DNA of 58,310 bases from RUG12783 sp946409545 (GCA_946409545.1 CAMJWT010000011.1:1-58310), one strand, 5' to 3'; numbered from the stretch's first letter, positions 25,266 to 34,062 are shown. Program-made: numbers and translations. The notes: a model not told the origin generated them from the sequence alone.

Positions 25266-26765
25266 ATGAAAGATAAATATAATATTGTAATTGGTATTCT
25301 AGCTTTCTTGATAATTAGTATTGGAATTTATTTTGTAATTCCTATAAATAAAAAGGTACCAACAATTTCTTATAATCAAACGACAATTACGATGAGAGTT
25401 GGTGATACGAAAAAAATTGAACCAACTGTTACTAATTTAGATAATTATTCTTTAGAGTGGTTAAGTAGTAATAATAATGTTGTTATTGTTAATGATGGAA
25501 TGATTAGAGCAATATCAAAAGGAGTTGCTACAATTACTATAAAGATAAAAGATTATGATGTATCTTTATCAATTAATATTATTGTTAATGATATTGAAAT
25601 TGAAAGTATTAAATTAAATACCAATACTTTAGAGTTAGTAGAAGGTGACACATATAGATTAGAGTATACGATCATTCCTATTAACGCTACTAATAAGACA
25701 ATTAATTGGAATATCAGTAATAAAGAAATTATTAATTTTAATGATGGTGAAGTTAAAGCTCTTAAACCAGGTAAAACAATGGTAACGATAATGACATATA
25801 ATGGTTTTAGTGATACATGTGATATTACTATTAAAGAAAAAATAATAGAAGTATCAGAAATAAAAGTTGAAGAGGAAATTTATAATGTTTACATTGGTGA
25901 ATCAATTACTATTAATCCTATTGTATTGCCAGAAAATGCTACTAATAAAGAGATAACTTATAGTAGTAATGATAATAGTATTGTTAATATCGATGGTAAA
26001 AAAATTAAAGGATTAAAGGAAGGTACCGCAATTGTTACCTTAAAAAGTAATAACAATATTAAAAAAGAAATAAAGATTGTTGTAAAAAAGAAACCAGTAA
26101 CGATTAAAGTAGCTTCGATAAATATTGGAGCATATCATTGTGGTACTAGTTCAACAAAATGTTCTTCAACACCAGAAAAATTCGCTAATCTTTTTAAAGA
26201 ATATAAATTAAACATTGTTGGTATGCAAGAATCAGAACCAGAGAGTAAAACCAAACAAATACCTAAATTATCGGGATTATCCTATTATTATTATGAACAA
26301 CCGGCATCGTCTAATACAATTATTTCAAATTATAAATTTATTAGTAAACAAAAATATCAATTGCCATCATGTGGCGAGAAGAGGATTCTTCAAAAGGTTG
26401 TTTTGAATATTAATGGAATAAATATTTCATTCTATAATAGTCATTTTTCTTATCAATCAAAATGTCGTGATATACATTTTAAGGCAGCCGCTGACATCTT
26501 AAAGAAAGATAAGAACCCTACGATTATGTTAGGAGATTTAAATATAACTCCTAGATCATATTTTGAAAAATACTTTGAACCAATAGGTTTTGAAATCGCT
26601 GCATATGATTCTTCAACTAATAATCTTCATAAAAATCCAACATATTGTAATTCAATTTATGTAAAAGGAAATAATCATATAACAATTAAGGATGGAAAAC
26701 ATATTAATACTTTTGGAGTATATACAGATCACAATATGACTATGGCAACTTTGGAAATATCTTGA
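25266..26765 (+). CDS. Membrane-anchored protein: three Big_2 repeats plus EEP (DNase I-like) domain
   Basis: This 499-residue protein starts with one membrane segment (~7-25), followed by three Big_2 repeats (~30-275; words such as PINATNKTINW and PENATNKEITY). The C-terminus is an endonuclease/exonuclease/phosphatase fold: ASINIGAYHC, VGMQESEPE, FYNSHFSYQ, IMLGDLNITP and YTDHNMTMA supply the expected Asn, Glu, His, GDxN and DH residues. It may be a surface nuclease or phosphodiesterase. Start: ATG at 25266 after TTGGAG. The gene ends with TGA, and the metK -35 overlaps that stop. Confidence 0.85.
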   Translation: MKDKYNIVIGILAFLIISIGIYFVIPINKKVPTISYNQTTITMRVGDTKKIEPTVTNLDNYSLEWLSSNNNVVIVNDGMIRAISKGVATITIKIKDYDVSLSINIIVNDIEIESIKLNTNTLELVEGDTYRLEYTIIPINATNKTINWNISNKEIINFNDGEVKALKPGKTMVTIMTYNGFSDTCDITIKEKIIEVSEIKVEEEIYNVYIGESITINPIVLPENATNKEITYSSNDNSIVNIDGKKIKGLKEGTAIVTLKSNNNIKKEIKIVVKKKPVTIKVASINIGAYHCGTSSTKCSSTPEKFANLFKEYKLNIVGMQESEPESKTKQIPKLSGLSYYYYEQPASSNTIISNYKFISKQKYQLPSCGEKRILQKVVLNINGINISFYNSHFSYQSKCRDIHFKAAADILKKDKNPTIMLGDLNITPRSYFEKYFEPIGFEIAAYDSSTNNLHKNPTYCNSIYVKGNNHITIKDGKHINTFGVYTDHNMTMATLEIS

Positions 26766-26790
26766 CATCTTATTAATTAATAAATAAAAT
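26762..26790 (+). promoter_or_regulatory. Promoter of the S-box/metK unit
   Basis: Consensus TTGACA (26762-26767), 17-bp spacer, TAAAAT (26785-26790). The -35 overlaps the TGA stop of the upstream gene. Confidence 0.7.
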
Positions 26791-26802
26791 ATAATTGTAA
26801 AA

Positions 26803-26900
26803 GTTATCAAGAGTGAGTGAGAGATTTGGCTCTATGACCTCACACCAACCTATTAAGTTAGGTGGTAATACCAACAAAGTAAGTACTTTGGATGATAAGA
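26803..26900 (+). ncRNA. SAM-I (S-box) riboswitch aptamer
   Basis: The P1 strands TTATCAAGAG and GATGATAAG enclose the S-box core: GAGTGAGTGAGAGATTTGG, CTCTATGACC, CACCAACCT and AGGTGGTAATACCAA, followed by a final hairpin TAAGTACTTTGG. Order and spacing follow the SAM-I consensus. It sits between its own promoter and a terminator directly upstream of metK, so high S-adenosylmethionine should end transcription. Confidence 0.93.
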
Positions 26901-26919
26901 TGATTATTTATAATTATTG

Positions 26920-26946
26920 GCCATGTACTTAGTACATGGCTTTTTT
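26920..26946 (+). terminator. Riboswitch expression-platform terminator
   Basis: GCCATGTA-CTTAG-TACATGGC followed by T6, 20 nt after the aptamer P1 strand. Confidence 0.88.
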
Positions 26947-26973
26947 CTTGAACTTTTACAGAAAGAAGGTTTT

Positions 26974-28074
26974 ATGAAAAGAATTGTAACAAGTGAAAGT
27001 GTTACGGAAGGACATCCTGATAAAGTTTGTGATTTATTATCAGATAGTATTTTAGATGCATATTTAACGATTGATCCAAAATCACGTGTCGCCGTTGAAT
27101 GTATGTTTGGCAAAAATTATTTATTAATCACAGGAGAGGTAACAAGTAAAGGAGAAGTTGATATCAAAAAAATAGTATATGATACTATTAAAGAAATTGG
27201 TTATACTAAAGAAACTCTTGATATTGATAAATATAATATTATTATTGATATCTCTAAACAATCTCCAGATATTTCAATGGGAGTAGATAATTTAGGAGCA
27301 GGAGATCAAGGAATGATGTATGGATATGCAACTTGTGAAACAGATGAATTATTACCACTTTCTTTAGTACTTGCCCATAAATTAACTAAAAGATTAACTG
27401 AATGCAGAAAAAAGAAAATATTAGATTTTCTACGTCCCGATGGTAAAAGTCAAGTATCAGTTGAATACTTAGATAATAAAATAAGAATTGATTCAGTGAT
27501 TGTATCAAGTCAACATGATGATATTGATATTAATATTGTTCGAGAAGGTATAAAGAAAGAAGTAATTGATTATGTTATACCGAGTAATTTAGTTGATGAT
27601 AATACTAAATATTTTATTAATCCAACTGGAAGATTTGTAATTGGTGGTCCAACTGGTGATAGTGGCTTAACAGGAAGAAAAATAATTGTTGATACCTATG
27701 GTGGTGTTGCTCATCATGGAGGAGGAGCTTTCTCTGGAAAAGATCCAACTAAAGTTGATCGAAGTGCAAGTTATATGTGTCGTTTTATTGCCAAAAATAT
27801 TGTAGCTAACAAGTTAGCAGATAAATGTGAAGTAAGTCTATCATACGCTATTGGTGTAGCCGATCCAACAAGTATTAATATTGATACTTTTAATACAAGT
27901 AAATATTCTAATGAAGAATTAATTGAAATAATTAAAAAGAACTTTGATTTAACTCCACAAGGTATTATTAAAACATTAGATCTATTAAAACCAATATATA
28001 AAGAAACGACTAATTATGGACATTTTGGTAAAGAAAATCTTCCTTGGGAACAAATTATTAAATTAAATAAATAA
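26974..28074 (+). CDS. metK: S-adenosylmethionine synthetase
   Basis: This 366-residue enzyme makes S-adenosylmethionine from methionine and ATP. Signatures include SVTEGHPDKVCDLLSD, GAGDQGMMYGYA, RPDGKSQVSVEY, GGPTGDSGLTGRKIIVDTYG and GGGAFSGKDPTKVDRS. Start: ATG at 26974 after AGAAGG; an upstream in-frame ATG at 26917 lies inside the terminator and is rejected. It is controlled by the S-box riboswitch. It is slightly shorter than many homologues (~390). Confidence 0.97.
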   Translation: MKRIVTSESVTEGHPDKVCDLLSDSILDAYLTIDPKSRVAVECMFGKNYLLITGEVTSKGEVDIKKIVYDTIKEIGYTKETLDIDKYNIIIDISKQSPDISMGVDNLGAGDQGMMYGYATCETDELLPLSLVLAHKLTKRLTECRKKKILDFLRPDGKSQVSVEYLDNKIRIDSVIVSSQHDDIDINIVREGIKKEVIDYVIPSNLVDDNTKYFINPTGRFVIGGPTGDSGLTGRKIIVDTYGGVAHHGGGAFSGKDPTKVDRSASYMCRFIAKNIVANKLADKCEVSLSYAIGVADPTSINIDTFNTSKYSNEELIEIIKKNFDLTPQGIIKTLDLLKPIYKETTNYGHFGKENLPWEQIIKLNK

Positions 28075-28077
28075 TTA

Positions 28078-28086
28078 TGTTATAAT
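28078..28086 (+). promoter_or_regulatory. Extended -10 promoter of the 28106 gene set
   Basis: TGTTATAAT starts 4 nt after the metK stop and lies 19 nt before the next ATG, with TAGGAGG between. Confidence 0.6.
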
Positions 28087-28105
28087 GAGAAAGTAGGAGG
28101 CTAAG

Positions 28106-28906
28106 ATGATTGCAAGTAAAGTGGCAGACTTAGGTGGAAAAATAATAATAGGCTCCTTCTTTTTCTTTTTTGTCTTTTTTATCATAAGAGATATAGTATT
28201 ACATAAACAAGGTAAAAATGGTGAAGAAATAGAAAGAGATAAATTTAAATTGATTCTTGCTATTATCTATGCCATTATTTTTATAGGAACAGCAGTTTAT
28301 ATGATTATAGGTACTTCTAAAGAAAATATGAGTAAGCAACAAGATAAATATGATGAAAGTATATATAAATATGATAGTCCTATCAAAGAACATGTTGAAG
28401 GAATTGGTATGCGAAACACTTATAAATCAAAAGAATTTAAAAGTGGTATATATAGTAAAGATTCTATGCAATTATCATACTTTGAAGATACTAATTCTTT
28501 TGTATATATCTTATCTGATTCTCCTAATATGAATGAAGTAAACTTTAGTGATCATGATTATATAATTAGTTATTTCTTTGATATTTCAAAAGGATTATCA
28601 GAACAAATATATAAATATATATCTTTGTGTATTGAAAATGAATTACCTCCAAGCATTATAATTTATAAAAATAATACATCATTAAAAATTTCCTATGATT
28701 ACTATCATGATGCAGGTAGTAAAAAAGTTGAATATGTCTTTACTAAATATATTAATCGAGAATTAGATATTGGAGATTCTATTATGATATATCATTTTAA
28801 TTTGGATATTGAAGATGATGCTAAAAATCTAATTAATTTAGTATTTGGTAATGTATCTTTTACTAAAAAAGAATTTAAAGATTATAATTCCTATATTATA
28901 AAATAG
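28106..28906 (+). CDS. Two-TM membrane protein, member 1 of a tandem triplet
   Basis: This 266-residue protein has two N-terminal membrane segments (~12-30 and ~47-68) and a soluble domain of about 190 residues. A short motif GIGMRNTYKSKEFKSGIYSKD (split: GIGMR then GIYSKD) corresponds to YGMK...GGYVYTKD in the next protein and YGMK...FTKN in the third. I do not recognise the family. Genes 28106, 28922 and 29674 lie 14-15 nt apart and share one promoter at 28078. Confidence 0.65.
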   Translation: MIASKVADLGGKIIIGSFFFFFVFFIIRDIVLHKQGKNGEEIERDKFKLILAIIYAIIFIGTAVYMIIGTSKENMSKQQDKYDESIYKYDSPIKEHVEGIGMRNTYKSKEFKSGIYSKDSMQLSYFEDTNSFVYILSDSPNMNEVNFSDHDYIISYFFDISKGLSEQIYKYISLCIENELPPSIIIYKNNTSLKISYDYYHDAGSKKVEYVFTKYINRELDIGDSIMIYHFNLDIEDDAKNLINLVFGNVSFTKKEFKDYNSYIIK

Positions 28907-28921
28907 TTTAAAGGAGATTTT

Positions 28922-29659
28922 ATGACATTATTTATTATTTTTGTAACAATATTTATTATTGTACTAGGAATATTAATATATAATATATTTAATCATTCTT
29001 TATATCATGATAATGCAATACCTATTTTTTTATTCCTTGTTATATCTGGAGGTATTGCTATTGGTTCATATATTGATCACAAAGTTGGATCTTATCCTTA
29101 TTTGATTAATGATTATGGTATGAAATTTGATGATTATAAAAAAGGTGGTTATGTTTATACCAAAGATACTATAATTGTTAAAATGAGTACTAGCAATTTT
29201 AATAGAACAGCATATGGTCAGGAAAAGTTAAATAATAATCTTGATACGAAACTTCATTATCATTTGTTGATGAGAGATTATAAATTTGATAAAAAAACCC
29301 TTAATCTTATTTTCGAATATTTAACAGAAGATCCTGATGTATCAAAAGAGATATATTTTCAAGGTGATCATCGTCATATAACAATTAAATATAGTAGTGA
29401 AAAAGAATTATTATATTATGAAGTAACTGTTGAATATAGAGATTATACTTCTGGTGAAGAAACAAAGAAGAATCCTAATTATGATAAATACGAAGATTAT
29501 CATATTGTTTTTAAAGACTATAATGAAGATGATATGATTATTTATGAAAAGATTGTTACAGGTATTTTAGGAGATAATTATCGAAAAAAAGGATTAGATT
29601 ATTCTTCTCAAAAACATGGTTATCAAAATATCATGTTTTATAAAGATAACAAAAGATAA
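28922..29659 (+). CDS. Two-TM membrane protein, member 2 of a tandem triplet
   Basis: This 245-residue protein has two membrane segments (~2-22, ~36-52) and a soluble domain starting with INDYGMKFDDYKKGGYVYTK. It is related in layout to its two neighbours. AAAGGAG precedes the ATG. The function is unknown. Confidence 0.65.
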   Translation: MTLFIIFVTIFIIVLGILIYNIFNHSLYHDNAIPIFLFLVISGGIAIGSYIDHKVGSYPYLINDYGMKFDDYKKGGYVYTKDTIIVKMSTSNFNRTAYGQEKLNNNLDTKLHYHLLMRDYKFDKKTLNLIFEYLTEDPDVSKEIYFQGDHRHITIKYSSEKELLYYEVTVEYRDYTSGEETKKNPNYDKYEDYHIVFKDYNEDDMIIYEKIVTGILGDNYRKKGLDYSSQKHGYQNIMFYKDNKR

Positions 29660-29673
29660 CAAAAGGAGTTTAT

Positions 29674-30420
29674 ATGATAGGTTTTATTATGGGTGATTTA
29701 ATACCTTTAATATTTAGTATTATTTTTGTTTTTATTATTCTATCGTTTAGAAATAATACTAAAAAATCATTTATTAATAATAAAATTGATGAGAGTATGT
29801 TTAAAAAATTACGAATTGTTTATACCGTCGTTTTAGTTGTATGCATCTTTGGTGTAATTCAAAATGTTATTTCATTAAAAGAAAGAATTGATTTACTTTA
29901 TTATCCATGTCATGAAGGTGAATATTCTATTTTATCAAAAGAATATGGTATGAAATGTGAAATAATAGATGGTTATAATGTAAGTTTTACAAAGAATAAA
30001 TGCAAGTTTGATAAAAAGCCTGGTTATAGCTATTTATATGATGAATTACCTTTTGATAATAAATGTGAAGAAAACATTTTTAATGTAGTTTTTAAAGATA
30101 TTATTGTATATAAAAATGGTCTAATTGAAATGATTCAAGATAATCTAGTTACAACAGCAAAAGAATTAGAAGAGACAACAAGTATGATAATTACGAATAA
30201 TGGTATGCGTTTAGTTATTAAATATAATCCTAAAGATAAAAAAATAACTTATTCTTTGACTTCAAATAAAAATACAAATAAGGAATTATCGATTAAGCAT
30301 ATTGATGAGAACTACTTTGAATTTGATAAGAAGTTAATTAAATTACTATTTGATCGAAGCATTGAAGATTTTATTTCCATAAATGAAAATAATATGATAA
30401 TATATACTTTAATTGATTAG
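29674..30420 (+). CDS. Two-TM membrane protein, member 3 of a tandem triplet
   Basis: This 248-residue protein has two membrane segments (~8-26, ~48-68) and a soluble domain beginning SKEYGMKCEIIDGYNVSFTK, with four Cys residues. AAAAGGAG precedes the ATG at 29674. The layout matches members 1 and 2. The TtcA-like gene follows after 10 nt, so the four may be co-transcribed, although a function in common is not implied. Confidence 0.65.
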   Translation: MIGFIMGDLIPLIFSIIFVFIILSFRNNTKKSFINNKIDESMFKKLRIVYTVVLVVCIFGVIQNVISLKERIDLLYYPCHEGEYSILSKEYGMKCEIIDGYNVSFTKNKCKFDKKPGYSYLYDELPFDNKCEENIFNVVFKDIIVYKNGLIEMIQDNLVTTAKELEETTSMIITNNGMRLVIKYNPKDKKITYSLTSNKNTNKELSIKHIDENYFEFDKKLIKLLFDRSIEDFISINENNMIIYTLID

Positions 30421-30430
30421 GTGATGTTAT

Positions 30431-31258
30431 ATGAATGATTATCAAGAAATTGAAAGAAGTATTATCAAGAAATATCGTAAAGATATTTGGAGTAAATTTG
30501 TAAGAGCAATTATTGATTATGAACTTATTAAAGAAAATGATAAAGTAATGGTATGTATTAGTGGTGGTAAAGATAGTTTCTTACTTGCTAAATGCATACA
30601 AGAATTAGTTCGTCATGGTAAAGTTAAATTTGAAGCATGCTATGTATGTATGAATCCTGGATATAATGATAAGAATAGGGAATTAATTATAAGTAATGCC
30701 AAAAGACTAAATATTCCTCTTGAAATGTTTGAAAGTAATATCTTTGATGTTGCTAATAATGTAAGTAGTGGTTCTCCATGCTATCTTTGTGCTAGAATGA
30801 GAAGAGGATGTTTATATAATAAAGCTAAAGAACTTGGATGTAATAAAATAGCTTTAGGCCATCATTTTGATGATGTTATTGAAACAACCCTTTTATCAAT
30901 GTTTTATGGTTCGGAAGTTAAAACAATGATGCCTAAATTACATAGTGATAATTTTCCAGGTCTTGAACTAATAAGACCAATGTATTTAATTAAGGAAGAA
31001 GCTATTATTAATTGGAAGAATTATAATAACTTAACATTTTTAAATTGTGCTTGTAAATTTACGGAAGAATCTAGTAAAAAAGAAGACAACAGTAAAAGAT
31101 TAGAAATGAAAAAACTAATTAATGAACTTCGTAAACAAGATAAGAATATTGATTATAATATTTTTAAAGCAATGGATAATGTTAACCTTGAATGTGTTTT
31201 AGGGACTAAAAGAAATGGTAAATATCATAGTTTTCTTGAAAATTATGAAGAGAAATAG
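30431..31258 (+). CDS. TtcA-like PP-loop ATPase (tRNA thiolation type)
   Basis: This 275-residue protein has the N-type ATP pyrophosphatase loop VCISGGKDSFLLAK (~42-55), a CxxC pair in SPCYLCARMRRG, the GHHFDDVIETTLLSMFY segment and a further Cys pair (LNCACKF). These are hallmarks of the TtcA/TtuA family, which activates and thiolates tRNA bases using an iron-sulfur cluster. Which tRNA position is modified is not evident. The GTGATGTTATATG start region has a weak GGTGAT site. Confidence 0.85.
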   Translation: MNDYQEIERSIIKKYRKDIWSKFVRAIIDYELIKENDKVMVCISGGKDSFLLAKCIQELVRHGKVKFEACYVCMNPGYNDKNRELIISNAKRLNIPLEMFESNIFDVANNVSSGSPCYLCARMRRGCLYNKAKELGCNKIALGHHFDDVIETTLLSMFYGSEVKTMMPKLHSDNFPGLELIRPMYLIKEEAIINWKNYNNLTFLNCACKFTEESSKKEDNSKRLEMKKLINELRKQDKNIDYNIFKAMDNVNLECVLGTKRNGKYHSFLENYEEK

Positions 31259-31278
31259 TTTATTATTTCTTTTTTTTT
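31252..31278 (+). terminator. Terminator after the TtcA-like gene
   Basis: GAAATA-GTTTAT-TATTTC stem with nine following T. The stop codon is at the stem. Confidence 0.65.
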
Positions 31279-31286
31279 GATATACT
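31278..31286 (+). promoter_or_regulatory. Extended -10 promoter of the 31304 gene
   Basis: TGATATACT starts directly at the end of the preceding terminator's T-tract and lies 17 nt before the ATG. Confidence 0.55.
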
Positions 31287-31303
31287 AATAATAGAGGTGA
31301 ATT

Positions 31304-32047
31304 ATGGAAGAAAAAAAAGAGGTTAAGGTTGAAGGAAGAAGCAAAAAATCTAAAGTAATTACAGTTTTTCTAGGAATTGCATTATTTGGTGTGTTTTCAT
31401 TATTATTACTTGCAATTTTAGATGATGGATCTTTTCTTAGAACAAAATGTGATGTACCATCTGGAGTAAAAGAATGTAATTGTGAAAAAGAAGATAATGA
31501 ACCAGTTGAATGTAATTGTCCAAATAATGGCACTTGTACAGCCCAAGTATTAATACCTGATCATATAGTTAATACAAGAATTGGAACAATTCATATTGTT
31601 AACAATGGCGAAGTATATTTAGAGCCAACAGGTGAGCTAGATCCAGCAATGTGTTTTACAGCTGATTGTGAAACTTATAACATTAAAAGTGCTTTAGAAA
31701 AAGCTTTTGGTAAAGCAACAAAGATTAACTTAAAAAGTGATGAAAACTATGTTGAAGGAAAAAAAGAATTTGATGGTTACAAATTACCATTATCAAATAT
31801 TAAATCCGTTGATGAATTCTTCTTTGGAAATGGTAGTGATGATGATTATATTATTTTCTTATCAACATCAGGAAAGATTAATGAATTATTTATAAGTAGT
31901 ACTGGAAAAGGTGTTATTCTTACACAAAATGTAAAAGGATATGATAATATCGTATCAATGGAAGCAAGTGGTAGTGAAAGTGGTTGGACTGCTATCGCTT
32001 ATGACAATTGTAATGTAGGACATAGTTATTCTGGAGCAAATAAATAA
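31304..32047 (+). CDS. Cys-rich membrane-anchored exported protein
   Basis: This 247-residue protein has a highly charged N-terminus and one membrane segment (~20-42). A Cys-rich stretch follows (TKCDVPSGVKECNC, VECNCPNNGTC) and then a domain of about 150 residues ending in DNCNVGHSYSG. Cys pairs suggest disulfides outside the cell. I do not recognise a family. It forms a single-gene unit with its own promoter and terminator. The thioredoxin-fold lipoprotein just downstream could serve such proteins, which is inference from position. Confidence 0.65.
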   Translation: MEEKKEVKVEGRSKKSKVITVFLGIALFGVFSLLLLAILDDGSFLRTKCDVPSGVKECNCEKEDNEPVECNCPNNGTCTAQVLIPDHIVNTRIGTIHIVNNGEVYLEPTGELDPAMCFTADCETYNIKSALEKAFGKATKINLKSDENYVEGKKEFDGYKLPLSNIKSVDEFFFGNGSDDDYIIFLSTSGKINELFISSTGKGVILTQNVKGYDNIVSMEASGSESGWTAIAYDNCNVGHSYSGANK

Positions 32048-32050
32048 TTA

Positions 32051-32074
32051 AAAGACTAGAAATAGTCTTTTTTT
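32051..32074 (+). terminator. Intrinsic terminator
   Basis: AAAGACTA-GAAA-TAGTCTTT with a GNRA-type loop and continuing T-run. Confidence 0.85.
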
Positions 32075-32225
32075 TCAACCATAAGTTTAGTTATTCAACT
32101 TATAATTTATTTAATTTGAATATTATTTATTATATATTTAACTTGAGGTGATAAAAATATTGTAAAATGAATTGAAGAAAAAATTAAAAAATGATAAATT
32201 CATATTATAAAGTAAAGGAGAGTAT

Positions 32226-32900
32226 ATGAAAAAATTATTAATTAGTTTATTAGTTGTTACAACATTATTTTTAGTAGGTTGTAAAAAAGAAGAAAATAAA
32301 GAAGGATTAGCATTCAAAGAAAGTTATGAAAAGTTAAATGGAAAGACCAATAAAAGTGGTAAAGAACATCGTACAGTACATATTAATGAAGATAATCCAT
32401 TTGTAATTACAACACCAGAAGAAATTGTTAAAATGATTGAAAACAAGGAAACATTCTACTTATATGTAGGTGATCCATTATGTCCATGGTGCCGTAGTGC
32501 AATTGAAAAAGCAACTGAAATCGCTACAAAGAAAAATGTAAAAAAAGTTTATTCTATTGAAATATGGGATGATGAAGGTAATGAAATCTTACGTGATAAA
32601 TATGAAATGGTTGATGGTAAGTTAAAGAAGACAATTGAAGGAACAGAAAGTTATAAGAAATTACTTGAATCATTTAAAGAACTATTACGTGATTATAGTA
32701 TTAAAGATGGTGAAAAAGATGTAGATACAGGCGAAAAACGTATTTATGCCCCTAATTATTTCTATATTGAAAATGGTGTTGCTAAAAAGATGATTGCAGG
32801 TTATTCTGAACTTCAAAAAGATGCAAGAGAAGAATTAACAAAAGAAATGCTTGAAGATGAAGAAAAACAATTTTCTGAATTCTTTGATTTAATGAAATAG
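32226..32900 (+). CDS. Thioredoxin-fold lipoprotein with CPWC motif
   Basis: This 224-residue protein has a lipoprotein signal peptide (MKKLLISLLVVTTLFLVGC, lipobox LVGC). A thioredoxin-like domain follows with FYLYVGDPLCPWCRSAIEKA (active CxxC is CPWC) and a likely cis-Pro loop at IYAPNYFYI. It is probably a membrane-tethered thiol-disulfide oxidoreductase acting outside the cell. AAAGGAGAG precedes the ATG. The preceding 150 nt hold only AT-rich sequence and two weak hairpins (32083-32105, ~32167-32206). Confidence 0.85.
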   Translation: MKKLLISLLVVTTLFLVGCKKEENKEGLAFKESYEKLNGKTNKSGKEHRTVHINEDNPFVITTPEEIVKMIENKETFYLYVGDPLCPWCRSAIEKATEIATKKNVKKVYSIEIWDDEGNEILRDKYEMVDGKLKKTIEGTESYKKLLESFKELLRDYSIKDGEKDVDTGEKRIYAPNYFYIENGVAKKMIAGYSELQKDAREELTKEMLEDEEKQFSEFFDLMK

Positions 32901-32923
32901 AAGATAACAATCTTCTATTTTTT
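32896..32923 (+). terminator. Intrinsic terminator
   Basis: AATAGAAGAT-AACA-ATCTTCTATT perfect 10-bp stem followed by T; overlaps the TAG stop. Confidence 0.85.
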
Positions 32924-32925
32924 AC

Positions 32926-32954
32926 TTGTTAAATAATATAATTTATGGTATTAT
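32926..32954 (+). promoter_or_regulatory. Promoter of tRNA-Glu
   Basis: TTGTTA (32926-32931), 17-bp spacer ending TGG, TATTAT (32949-32954), 12 nt before the mature tRNA 5' end. Confidence 0.7.
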
Positions 32955-32965
32955 TATCAAGTAAT

Positions 32966-33042
32966 GGCCTGTTGGTGAAGTGGTTTAACACATAGCCCTC
33001 TCAAGGCTACATTCAAGGGTCCGAACCCCTTACAGGTCACCA
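32966..33042 (+). tRNA. tRNA-Glu (anticodon CTC)
   Basis: Acceptor GGCCTGT pairs with ACAGGTC (one G-U). The D-arm is TGGTGAAGTGGTTTAACA, the anticodon stem TAGCC/GGCTA with loop CTCTCAA (anticodon 33000-33002), and the T-arm AAGGGGTCCGAACCCCTT-like. CCA is encoded. The decoded codon is GAG. A terminator follows at 33052. Confidence 0.93.
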
Positions 33043-33051
33043 TTAGAAATT

Positions 33052-33075
33052 AACTAGATTTTATCTAGTTTTTTT
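33052..33075 (+). terminator. Terminator of tRNA-Glu
   Basis: AACTAGAT-TTT-ATCTAGTT stem followed by T7. Confidence 0.85.
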
Positions 33076-33113
33076 ATTGATTTAAATTAGTTTTTATACT
33101 ATTATATTTAATT

Positions 33114-33401
33114 ATGAAAAACGAAGAAAAAAGAGTTAAAAAATTTGAAAAAAAATATTTAAAAATTAATAAATTATTAAATAAATTAGAAAAAGATTTA
33201 GATAATTATTTATTTGTTCAAAAAGATATTAAAGAGTTATCAGATTATTATAATAATGAATGGGTTAATGATTATGATAATTGTACTATAGAAGCTAATA
33301 TCTTATCACAAGACGCTTTATGGGATATGTTTGAACTAAATGTTAATGTACGAAAACAAATGAAGGAAATAATTAATAATGACTATCGAAGAAAGAACTA
33401 A
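33114..33401 (+). CDS. Small charged orphan protein, possibly leaderless
   Basis: This 95-residue protein is highly charged and helical (start KNEEKRVKKFEKKYLK). No family is recognised. There is no Shine-Dalgarno upstream of the ATG. A TATACT at 33095-33100 ends only 13 nt before the ATG, so the transcript may start within a few nt of the start codon. It overlaps the next gene by 23 bp. Confidence 0.55.
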   Translation: MKNEEKRVKKFEKKYLKINKLLNKLEKDLDNYLFVQKDIKELSDYYNNEWVNDYDNCTIEANILSQDALWDMFELNVNVRKQMKEIINNDYRRKN

Positions 33402-34062
33402 AGATATTTTAAAATTTCATAAATTAGATTCTATTGATTTATTAGAAATGGAAAAATTAGTTAATGAATATGTATCATTATTTAATGAAAATAAAGTATT
33501 ACAAGAAGTGTTCTTAGATCCGCTTGTTAGTCATATGTATTTAGAAAACAATATTACTAAAGAACACTTTTTTTGTTATTTAAGAAGTATTATTAATTAT
33601 GGTAATCGTTTTAATCTATCTGATGAAGAATTTTTAAATGATTTTAAAATGGCTAATGAATTATTAATATGTTGTATGAAAAAATATGATTACTTCTCAG
33701 GTTTTAAAACTTATTATTTATCTGATAGTAATTTATATAATGATATTTATAGTCTTATGAAGAAAGTTGGAATTAATGATGATATTCCAAGACGATGTAA
33801 AGAATTTATATTGATATCAATATACAAAAATATTAATTATTTAGGTTATCGACAAGATGATTATGATATCGTTTTTGATCGAATGAGAGATTTATATAAA
33901 GACTTATTAAATGATTCTTTTATTATTGAACATTTAATTCAAAATAATATGTTAGATAATGATAATATATATGATTTAAATATTAATGATTTATTTACAT
34001 TTATTAATAGTTATATTGAATATAAAATAAAAACAGGAAAAAGAAATATTATTACGAGGTAG
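33379..34062 (+). CDS. Orphan helical protein
   Basis: This 227-residue protein is all-helical, soluble and Asn/Asp/Tyr-rich. I see no known domain. The ATG at 33379 follows AAGGA and overlaps the upstream gene. The ASCH gene starts 3 nt after its stop, so the three genes form one unit. Size and composition resemble the other orphan helical proteins in this window. Confidence 0.6.
   Translation: MTIEERTKDILKFHKLDSIDLLEMEKLVNEYVSLFNENKVLQEVFLDPLVSHMYLENNITKEHFFCYLRSIINYGNRFNLSDEEFLNDFKMANELLICCMKKYDYFSGFKTYYLSDSNLYNDIYSLMKKVGINDDIPRRCKEFILISIYKNINYLGYRQDDYDIVFDRMRDLYKDLLNDSFIIEHLIQNNMLDNDNIYDLNINDLFTFINSYIEYKIKTGKRNIITR

Noticed and set aside
26763..26765. TGA read as tryptophan (Mycoplasma code)
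   Set aside because: TGG is used for conserved tryptophans throughout, and the TGA closes a complete EEP domain.
26917..26973. Upstream in-frame ATG of metK
   Set aside because: It lies in the riboswitch terminator, and the canonical MetK N-terminus starts at 26974.
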